From: Chryseobacterium gleum
GTDB lineage: Bacteria > Bacteroidota > Bacteroidia > Flavobacteriales_D > Sanyastnellaceae
Reading direction: 5' to 3'
DNA length: 12,447 bases
Assembly: GCA_945897395.1 (NCBI GenBank)
Contig: CAMDFE010000016.1
Location: 1 to 12,447 of the forward strand
The notes beneath the pieces are model-generated. The model worked only from the letters and a program-made list of their open reading frames with translations, was not told the origin of the DNA and searched no databases. The translations under genes and the position numbers were made by a program. This document shows positions 7,828 to 12,447 of the stretch, piece after piece (position 1 is the first letter of the stretch; the number at the start of each line of letters is the position of its first letter).

Positions 7828-8598
7828 TTATTCGAAGCGCATGTGCTTCACCGAGTCTCCTGAATCGCGCAATTCATTCAACGCTTGAATGCCAATTGAA
7901 AGTTGAAGCGCCACGTAATTCACGGTAACACTTTCATCGCTTTTAGAAGTCTTCACTCCTTCCGGAACCATGGGATTGTCAGAGACCAACAACAATGCTC
8001 CGCGCGGAATCTTGTTAGCGAAACCTACCGTGAAGAGCGTTGCTGTTTCCATATCAATAGCGGTCGATTTAATATCGGTCAGATACTGTTTGAATTTCTC
8101 ATCATGCTCCCAAACTCTTCTGTTCGTGCTATACACAGTGCCTGTCCAGTAGTCGCATTCGTGCGTGCGAATCGCCGCGGAAACAGCCATTTGCAATCGG
8201 AACGAAGGAAGTGCCGGCACCTCAGGAGGCATGTATTCATTGCTGGTTCCTTCTCCGCGAATGGCAGCAATAGGAAGAATAAGATCGCCTATGCGCGTTT
8301 TTTTCAATCCGCCACATTTACCTAAAAACAAAACGGCTTTCGGATGAATGGCAGAAAGCAAATCCATGATGGTGGCGCACATAGCGCTTCCCATTCCGAA
8401 GTTTATGACGGTAATGTTATTCGCGGTAACGGTTTGCATGGGCTTGTCTTCACCAATAACCGGAGCGTTATTTTCTTTCGAAAAAATATCGAGGTACTTA
8501 TGGAAGTTCACGAGTATAATGTACTCGCCAAATCCTTCAAGTGGTGTTCCCGTATATCGCGGAAGCCAGTCTTTTACTATTTCTTCTTTTGTAACCAT
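7828..8598 (-). CDS. AMP nucleosidase-like protein (short Bacteroidota type, phosphorylase superfamily)
   Basis: The 256-aa product belongs to the PNP/UDP phosphorylase superfamily and resembles the short AMN-like group common in Bacteroidota. Visible landmarks are the N-terminal WLPRYTG segment (11-17), INFGMGSAM (65-73), VLFLGKCGGL (89-98) with the following RIGDLILP, and the nucleoside-site IDMETA (181-186). LLLVSDNPM (202-210) carries the Asp expected to act on the purine. AMP nucleosidase splits AMP into adenine and ribose 5-phosphate in purine salvage and nucleotide-pool control. It lacks the long N-terminal regulatory domain of the E. coli Amn enzyme (about 480 aa), so substrate preference is by family analogy. 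It has its own promoter-like signal directly after the hairpin behind dnaN. Confidence 0.87.
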   Translation of the reverse strand: MVTKEEIVKDWLPRYTGTPLEGFGEYIILVNFHKYLDIFSKENNAPVIGEDKPMQTVTANNITVINFGMGSAMCATIMDLLSAIHPKAVLFLGKCGGLKKTRIGDLILPIAAIRGEGTSNEYMPPEVPALPSFRLQMAVSAAIRTHECDYWTGTVYSTNRRVWEHDEKFKQYLTDIKSTAIDMETATLFTVGFANKIPRGALLLVSDNPMVPEGVKTSKSDESVTVNYVALQLSIGIQALNELRDSGDSVKHMRFE

Positions 8599-8603
8599 TG
8601 AAT

Positions 8604-8633
8604 TAAAGATAGATTAAAAACATGTAGAGACAA
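8604..8633 (-). promoter_or_regulatory. Promoter of the AMP nucleosidase gene, apparently leaderless
   Basis: On the minus strand a TTG (8631-8633) and a -7 box TATCTTTA (8604-8611, seven of eight matches to TAnnTTTG) are separated by 19 nt, the preferred Bacteroidota spacing. Only five bases (ATTCA) lie between the box and the ATG at 8596-8598. Transcription would start at or within a few bases of the start codon. Confidence 0.6.
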
Positions 8634-8658
8634 CAAACGCCCGATGACCGGGCGTTTG
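8634..8658 (-). terminator. Strong hairpin after dnaN, probable terminator
   Basis: CAAACGCCCG and CGGGCGTTTG form a perfect 10-bp stem with a 5-nt loop (8644-8648). It lies 24 nt past the dnaN stop and directly against the -33 element of the next gene. On the minus strand the tail is TTGTCTCT, only moderately T-rich. On the plus strand TATTTTT follows, but no plus-strand gene ends nearby. Termination of dnaN is the most likely role. Confidence 0.75.
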
Positions 8659-8681
8659 AATATTTTTAAAGTTGAATGAAA

Positions 8682-9800
8682 TTATCCGTTTAACATAACT
8701 GGCATAACCAACATTAAGATGTCTTCGTTTTCGAACGACTTCTCTACTTCGGTAATGATACCGGCTCTATTTGGAGCGCTCATTTCAACATGCACGTTAT
8801 TCGCATCGAGGTTATTCAACATGTCTTGCAAGAAGCGCGAGTTGAATCCGATTTCCATGTTGTCTCCAACGAATGTACAAGCCAATTGCTCGTGTGCTTC
8901 GTTAGCGAAGTCTAAATCTTCCGCAGACAATTGAATTTCACTTCCAGTTAATTTCAAACGCACTTGATTCGTAGAGCGGTTTGCGAAGATGCTCACACGC
9001 TTAATTGAATTCAAGAAGTCTAAACGATCGATGGTTAATTTGAATGGATTCTCTTTTGGAATAACCGCTTCGTAATTTGGATATTTCCCTTCAATTAAAC
9101 GACACATCAATGTTACGTTATCGAACGTGAACATGGCGTTGTTCTCGGTGTATTGCATGTTCACTTCAGACTTCAACGAAGACAAAGCACCCTTCAACAA
9201 GTTCAAAGGTTTACGAGGAACAATGAATGCTGCAGACTCTCCGCCAATGTCTGAACGTGTCATGCGAACTAACTTGTGTGCATCTGTTGCAACGAAGCGA
9301 ACGCTTTCGGGTTCAATTTCGAAGAACACACCTGACATAATAGGACGCATATCGTCGTTACCTGCAGCGAAGATTGTTTTAGAGATGGCTCTGTTCAGTA
9401 CATCTGCACCAATTAACAAAGCCTTTGAAGCTCCCATTGCTGGTGCCTTTGGAAACTCGTCGCCATTTTGTCCGGTTAGTTTGTACTTACCGTTATCGCT
9501 GGTGATTTCAATTCCGAAAGTTTTTCCGTCAACATCGAATGTCAATGGTTGATCTGGAAGACTCTTTAAAATATCTAATAATAGTTTTGCCGGAACTGCA
9601 ATCATTCCTTCCTCTTTGCATTGAATAGCCATGCGCGTGTTCATGCTTGTTTCCAAGTCAGAAGCTGAAAGCGTAAGCTCGTCTTGTTTCATTTCGAACA
9701 AGAAGTTATCGAGGATTGGAAGGGTATTGTTCGAGTTCAATACGCCGTTTAACAATTGTAATTGTTTTAAAAGTCCGAGGGAGTTGACAATGAATTTCAT
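8682..9800 (-). CDS. dnaN: DNA polymerase III beta subunit (sliding clamp)
   Basis: The 372-aa product has the length and sequence of the beta clamp, three similar domains of about 120 residues each. The N-terminus MKFIVNSLGLLKQLQLLNGVL is characteristic, as are LPILDNFLFEM, ASDLETSM and the ATDAHKLVRMTRSDI segment in the second domain. GKYPNYEAVIPKENP begins the third domain. The C-terminus LVMPVMLNG contributes to the pocket that binds polymerase and other clamp partners. The dimer encircles DNA and tethers the replicase. The gene is not beside dnaA or recF here; it stands alone between a rhomboid gene and a nucleosidase gene. The ATG at 9798-9800 gives the standard N-terminus. No Shine-Dalgarno is visible; the leader is A-rich (AAAGACAACAC). 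Confidence 0.98.
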   Translation of the reverse strand: MKFIVNSLGLLKQLQLLNGVLNSNNTLPILDNFLFEMKQDELTLSASDLETSMNTRMAIQCKEEGMIAVPAKLLLDILKSLPDQPLTFDVDGKTFGIEITSDNGKYKLTGQNGDEFPKAPAMGASKALLIGADVLNRAISKTIFAAGNDDMRPIMSGVFFEIEPESVRFVATDAHKLVRMTRSDIGGESAAFIVPRKPLNLLKGALSSLKSEVNMQYTENNAMFTFDNVTLMCRLIEGKYPNYEAVIPKENPFKLTIDRLDFLNSIKRVSIFANRSTNQVRLKLTGSEIQLSAEDLDFANEAHEQLACTFVGDNMEIGFNSRFLQDMLNNLDANNVHVEMSAPNRAGIITEVEKSFENEDILMLVMPVMLNG

Positions 9801-9827
9801 GTGTTGTCTTTAATCTAGTTTACGGGA

Positions 9828-9835
9828 CAAATATA
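9828..9835 (-). promoter_or_regulatory. -7 box of the dnaN promoter
   Basis: On the minus strand TATATTTG is a full match to TAnnTTTG, ending 27 nt before the dnaN ATG. The expected -33 region holds TTTATTTC, a partial match. The box lies in the 76-bp gap after the rhomboid gene, so dnaN can be transcribed independently. Confidence 0.55.
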
Positions 9836-9876
9836 AAGCAGTCCGTTTCGAAATAAATTAGGGGTTGAAGATGAAC

Positions 9877-10560
9877 TTATTCACTATTCGAATCTGATAA
9901 GGTCGGCTTTTGATCTTTTTCTTGAATTGTTTCCAACCAAAACGGATCTTCATCGCTGAGCTCTGGCTCAACTTCATGTTGGTATACCGGCTCTGGGGGA
10001 CCTTGTTTCCGGAAATACCACGCTAGCATAATTCCGCATATGAATCCGCTAATGTGTCCTTCCCACGAAACTTGTTGTTCAATGGGAAACATATACCAGA
10101 CGGTGTATCCGTAGACAAATCCGACTGCCATGGAGATGCGCTTCGTATTCAGGTTTCTTCGAAATATTCCGCTAAAGAAAAGAAAAGCGAATTCGGCGTA
10201 GATAAGCACGCTTGCTCCGACATGGACGTTATCTCTCCCAATTGCAAAAAGAATTATTGGAGAGAGCAGCCACATGATTAAGAAGACGGGAATGGCAATT
10301 TCGTAATAGAAGAAAAAGAGTGTGGTCGTAAGAATAAAAAAGGCTAAGACGTTGTTCCAGAGGTGTTCGGGTGAAGCGTGCACGAAGAGCATAGTTGGCA
10401 TATGAAGAAGACCTTGCCAGGTTCGCGGTTCAACGCCTAAACCTGAAAGTGAGAAGTTGAGATACCGCGAACCGTAAAACGAAATGACAAATAGAAGTAC
10501 GAAAATGGAAGACCACAAGAGTGCGTCTAAAAGTTTTGTTCGGTCTGGTAATAAAATCAT
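9877..10560 (-). CDS. Rhomboid-family intramembrane serine protease
   Basis: The 227-aa product has about six hydrophobic segments and the rhomboid landmarks. These are HLWNN at 66-70 (the HxxxN element of helix 2), GAS at 115-117 with the likely catalytic Ser117, and WEGHISGFICG at 167-176 with the likely catalytic His169. Rhomboids cut substrates within the membrane by a Ser-His dyad. The residue after the serine is Val where most active rhomboids have Gly (GxSG), and the usual WR motif in the first loop is not obvious. Activity is therefore likely but not certain. The C-terminal 40 residues are acidic and hydrophilic (EPELSDEDPF) and would be cytoplasmic. It is read in the same direction as dnaN, 76 bp upstream of it. 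Confidence 0.87.
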   Translation of the reverse strand: MILLPDRTKLLDALLWSSIFVLLFVISFYGSRYLNFSLSGLGVEPRTWQGLLHMPTMLFVHASPEHLWNNVLAFFILTTTLFFFYYEIAIPVFLIMWLLSPIILFAIGRDNVHVGASVLIYAEFAFLFFSGIFRRNLNTKRISMAVGFVYGYTVWYMFPIEQQVSWEGHISGFICGIMLAWYFRKQGPPEPVYQHEVEPELSDEDPFWLETIQEKDQKPTLSDSNSE

Positions 10561-10646
10561 GCGTTCAAATTAACAACAGCTATTCCAAAACGAAGATTCA
10601 TGAATAATAGAGACAAGCTGTCAGTTCCTTTTCCACTTACTAAAAA

Positions 10647-10668
10647 TTCAGTGTGAATAAAGACTGAA
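10647..10668 (+). promoter_or_regulatory. Small inverted repeat in rhomboid/transglutaminase divergent gap
   Basis: TTCAGT and ACTGAA form a perfect 6-bp inverted repeat with a 10-nt spacer. It is followed at once by the 8-bp palindrome ACGGCCGT (10670-10677). Both lie upstream of the -7 box of the plus-strand gene, within the 169-bp region between divergent genes. They could be regulator sites. No T-run follows, so a terminator is unlikely. Confidence 0.25.
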
Positions 10669-10698
10669 AACGGCCGTGTAAAAGTGTAAAGCATAAAA

Positions 10699-10706
10699 TA
10701 GATTTG
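10699..10706 (+). promoter_or_regulatory. -7 box of the transglutaminase-like gene
   Basis: TAGATTTG matches TAnnTTTG exactly and ends 23 nt before the ATG at 10730. A TTG at the -33 distance is not present, so the upstream half of the promoter is weak or supplied by an activator. Confidence 0.5.
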
Positions 10707-10729
10707 GCCTTGTTAATCAAACACCCAAC

Positions 10730-11611
10730 ATGAGTCAATCTGATATTCACGCCTTGATAAAATTGCTCGATGATCCAGACGAAGTAGTCTTCGATACGGT
10801 TCGCGAAGCCATTACTGAGAAGGGCGAAGCTGTGTTGCATACGTTAGAAGATCATTTCATTATTGGAAGTGGCGATCAGCTTGCGCTTCAGCGTTTATCG
10901 GAAATCATTGCGAACATTCAGTACAAGACAACTTACACCGCGATTAAAGATTGGCAGTTAGGCGAGCAGGATTTGTTGGAGGGAATGTTAATCTTGAATA
11001 AGTACTATCAGCGTAACGTTCCCAGTGAAGAGATTACGTATTTGTTCTCGAGATTGCGTCAGGATATTTGGTTGGAATTGAACGAACGCTTAACCGCGTT
11101 AGAAACGGTTAACGTTTTGAATCATATTATTTTTAAGCTTTGTGGATACACGAGTGTCTCTGGCGAAATTCAGAATGCTCCGCATTCGTTGTTCGATGTG
11201 TTGAACACGAAGACAGGAACATCGTTGAGCATTGGCACACTGTATTTGTTGTTGGCTCGCAGTTTAGACTTACCTATTTATGGTGTGAATTTACCGGGGC
11301 ATTTCTTGTTGTGTTATGTTGAACAAATGCCCGAGTGGTTGTTACCTGAAGGCGAAACCGACACGGACGAAATTTTATTTTACATTAATCCAGCTGCAGG
11401 CGGCTCCATCCTAGACCGCGAAGAGATTGAGCAGTTTATTACCAGTCAGCATTTGCCTTTGGATCAACGTTTCTTCGATCCATGTTCCAACTCCGATGTT
11501 GTTACTAGAAACATTAACGCGCTTAGTCATCATTACATCTCACAGAACAACGCAGATAAGGTGAGGGAGTTGCAGGTCCTTTTAAGCGTGCTTCTTGAGA
11601 TTGAGGAATAA
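10730..11611 (+). CDS. SirB1/transglutaminase-like protein with HEAT-like N-terminus
   Basis: The 293-aa product matches the layout of the SirB1-type transglutaminase-like family. Residues about 5-65 are helical and HEAT-like (IHALIKLLDDPDEVVFDTVREAI). The middle is an all-helical region (80-140). The core carries SLSIGTLYLLLARSLDLPIYGVNLPGHFLLCY (165-196), with the family hallmark GVNLPGHFLL, and then FYINPAAGGSIL (217-228). In true transglutaminases the triad is Cys-His-Asp. Here the His191 position is present, the Cys position looks like Ser (TSLSIG), and the Asp position looks like Asn (YINP instead of DP). Loss of peptidase or transferase activity is therefore likely. Role unknown; these proteins are cytoplasmic, with no signal peptide. 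The ATG is preceded by an A/C-rich leader without Shine-Dalgarno. Confidence 0.85.
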   Translation: MSQSDIHALIKLLDDPDEVVFDTVREAITEKGEAVLHTLEDHFIIGSGDQLALQRLSEIIANIQYKTTYTAIKDWQLGEQDLLEGMLILNKYYQRNVPSEEITYLFSRLRQDIWLELNERLTALETVNVLNHIIFKLCGYTSVSGEIQNAPHSLFDVLNTKTGTSLSIGTLYLLLARSLDLPIYGVNLPGHFLLCYVEQMPEWLLPEGETDTDEILFYINPAAGGSILDREEIEQFITSQHLPLDQRFFDPCSNSDVVTRNINALSHHYISQNNADKVRELQVLLSVLLEIEE

Positions 11612-11614
11612 CAC

Positions 11615-11683
11615 TCACCTTCGGTGATCAATTCTTCGAATCAATCTTTCAGATCAATCTCTTTGCGATCAAACCTTCGGTGA
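11615..11683. repeat. Degenerate short repeats (GATCAA and ACCTTCGGTGA motifs)
   Basis: An 11-bp unit ACCTTCGGTGA occurs perfectly at 11617-11627 and 11673-11683, 56 bp apart. Between and around them GATCAA-like units begin at 11626, 11639 (AATCAA), 11652 and 11667, spaced 13-15 bp. The first copy also forms the small hairpin TCACC-TTC-GGTGA (11615-11627), just after the stop of the transglutaminase-like gene. It has no T-run, so it is only a weak terminator candidate. Confidence 0.6.
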
Positions 11684-11686
11684 AAG

Positions 11687-11756
11687 AAAACGAAGTTCAA
11701 ACAACGGAGTTCAAACAACGGAGTTCAAACAACATAGTTCTCACAGCGCAGTTCCC
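11687..11756 (-). repeat. Five-unit 14-bp tandem repeat overlapping the fic 3' end
   Basis: Read on the minus strand, five consecutive 14-bp units occur: GGGAACTGCGCTGT, GAGAACTATGTTGT, TTGAACTCCGTTGT twice, and TTGAACTTCGTTTT. The consensus is NNGAACTNCGTTGT. The two middle units are identical and the outer ones are diverged. The first unit encodes the last residues of the Fic protein, and the gene's TGA stop spans units one and two. Confidence 0.85.
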
Positions 11757-12447
11757 ATTTCCTTCAAGATATCCATCTCCTTTTCATTCGGATAAATTCC
11801 GGAAAGTAAAACTGCTGAAAATGCGACAGGGTAATTAACAATATAGGCCGAAAATTTGGTGTTGTTTTCTAGCTTCAGTAAACCCATTTCAATTAAACTT
11901 TCAGCAATGATTCGCGCGGTTTTATCTGACTTCCCTGTTACGCGTTCGACATCTTTTTTCGATATTTTACCGCGTAAAAAAACAACCTCTAAAATATAGC
12001 GACATTCTGTTTTCAATTTTCTCCGTGCAACCATGAGATCTACAAAACTATATATGCGTTCAAGCATGCTGTCGCAATCTAAAAGACGCGACATAAATTC
12101 AATCTGATCAATGGCGGTTGAGAGAAAGAATTTGCAAAATCCTACCAGTTCTTTGTTAGATAAATTTCCTCTTCCGTCGTAATCGTTCCATCGGCGCGAG
12201 TCGGCGCGAGCCAGCAACAACTTGTATTGCTTTTCGTGAATGGCTAAGCCGCGCGACATGGACCACAGCCCAGAGGCATCTAGTCCTTCAGATAGAAGAC
12301 AGGCGTCGCTGAACAACCGGTTTACTCGACCGTTTCCGTCTACAAACGGATGTATCCAAGCCAATCGATGGTGGGCCGCAGCGATAGCAATTACAAGGCG
12401 GTTTTTCGATTTATTCAAATGAGAATCTGAATCGTAAGACTCTATGA
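11741..12447 (-). CDS. Fic-family protein with C-terminal winged helix (5' end outside window)
   Basis: The reading frame is open to the right edge, so the N-terminus is missing. The visible part, about 235 codons, includes the full Fic active-site motif HPFVDGNGRVNR at 12317-12352, with the catalytic His and the GNGR anion-binding loop. It is preceded by HHRLAWI as usual. Further family landmarks are GLWSMSRGLA, YDGRGNLSNKELVGFCKFFL and DQIEFMSRLLD. The last 90 residues look like a winged-helix DNA- or protein-binding domain (RGKISKKDVERVTGKSDKTARIIAESLIEMGLL). Fic proteins usually transfer AMP from ATP to target hydroxyls. Any inhibitory motif at the N-terminus cannot be judged here. A TTG at 12416-12418 is internal, not the likely start. 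The stop lies within a 14-bp repeat array. Confidence 0.93.
   Translation of the reverse strand, partial: IESYDSDSHLNKSKNRLVIAIAAAHHRLAWIHPFVDGNGRVNRLFSDACLLSEGLDASGLWSMSRGLAIHEKQYKLLLARADSRRWNDYDGRGNLSNKELVGFCKFFLSTAIDQIEFMSRLLDCDSMLERIYSFVDLMVARRKLKTECRYILEVVFLRGKISKKDVERVTGKSDKTARIIAESLIEMGLLKLENNTKFSAYIVNYPVAFSAVLLSGIYPNEKEMDILKEMGTAL

Noticed and set aside
7903..8325. 140-codon plus-strand open frame opposite the AMP nucleosidase
   Set aside because: It is the antisense shadow of a well-supported gene, with an odd composition rich in Arg, His and Ser and no recognisable motif.
9127..9552. 141-codon plus-strand open frame opposite dnaN
   Set aside because: It is antisense to conserved clamp coding sequence and shows no motif or promoter of its own.
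9825..9844. Inverted repeat GGAC/GTCC flanking the dnaN -7 box
   Set aside because: The stem is only 4 bp with a 12-nt spacer, which is expected by chance.
12191..12210. Perfect tandem duplication of TCGGCGCGAG inside fic, at first sight a frameshift
   Set aside because: The protein around it (LARADSRRWNDYDGRGNLS) keeps the length and spacing I expect for this Fic subfamily, so the duplication does not appear to have shifted the frame.

Overview
The window looks like chromosome from a Bacteroidota bacterium, most likely a marine or freshwater Flavobacteriales-type lineage. The basis is a secreted protein with a type IX secretion (T9SS) C-terminal sorting domain, promoter-like -7 boxes of the Bacteroidota form TAnnTTTG, almost no Shine-Dalgarno sequences, and the short AMP-nucleosidase type common in this phylum. 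Base composition is moderately AT-rich throughout. There are no transposases, tRNAs, rRNAs or CRISPR arrays.

Layout. Positions 1-4220 (minus) are one continuous open reading frame, the largest gene here; it runs off the left edge. It encodes a secreted modular surface or extracellular protein: signal peptide, propeller-like N-terminal region, Calx-beta-like domain, choice-of-anchor-J-like domain, PKD domain, two MopE-type calcium-motif repeats and a truncated T9SS tail. A 114-bp divergent promoter region separates it from a plus-strand pair: a trans-polyprenyl diphosphate synthase (4335-5303) and a coupled 104-aa protein of unknown function (5300-5614). These converge with a minus-strand pair: the GTPase meaB (5957-6997) followed by a small three-helix membrane protein (5611-5943). 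Divergent from meaB is a TauE/SafE-type permease (7052-7825), which converges with a minus-strand series read in the order rhomboid protease (10560-9877), dnaN (9800-8682) and AMP nucleosidase (8598-7828). dnaN and the nucleosidase each have their own promoter-like signals, and a strong hairpin lies between them. On the right, a SirB1-type transglutaminase-like protein (10730-11611, plus) converges with a Fic-family protein (minus) whose 5' end lies beyond the window. The gap between these two is filled with short repeats.

How the genes fit together. Most are core or housekeeping functions: isoprenoid chain elongation, B12-dependent mutase maintenance, the replication clamp and purine turnover. 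They are packed as short independent transcription units rather than one pathway operon. The extracellular protein at the left and the Fic protein at the right are the accessory-like ends. I see no convincing new multi-gene system. The items most worth a second look are the 14-bp repeat array that enters the 3' end of the fic gene, the GTGA-coupled partner of the polyprenyl synthase, the promoter boxes lying 4-5 nt from start codons (possible leaderless mRNAs), and apparent active-site changes in the rhomboid and the transglutaminase-like protein.
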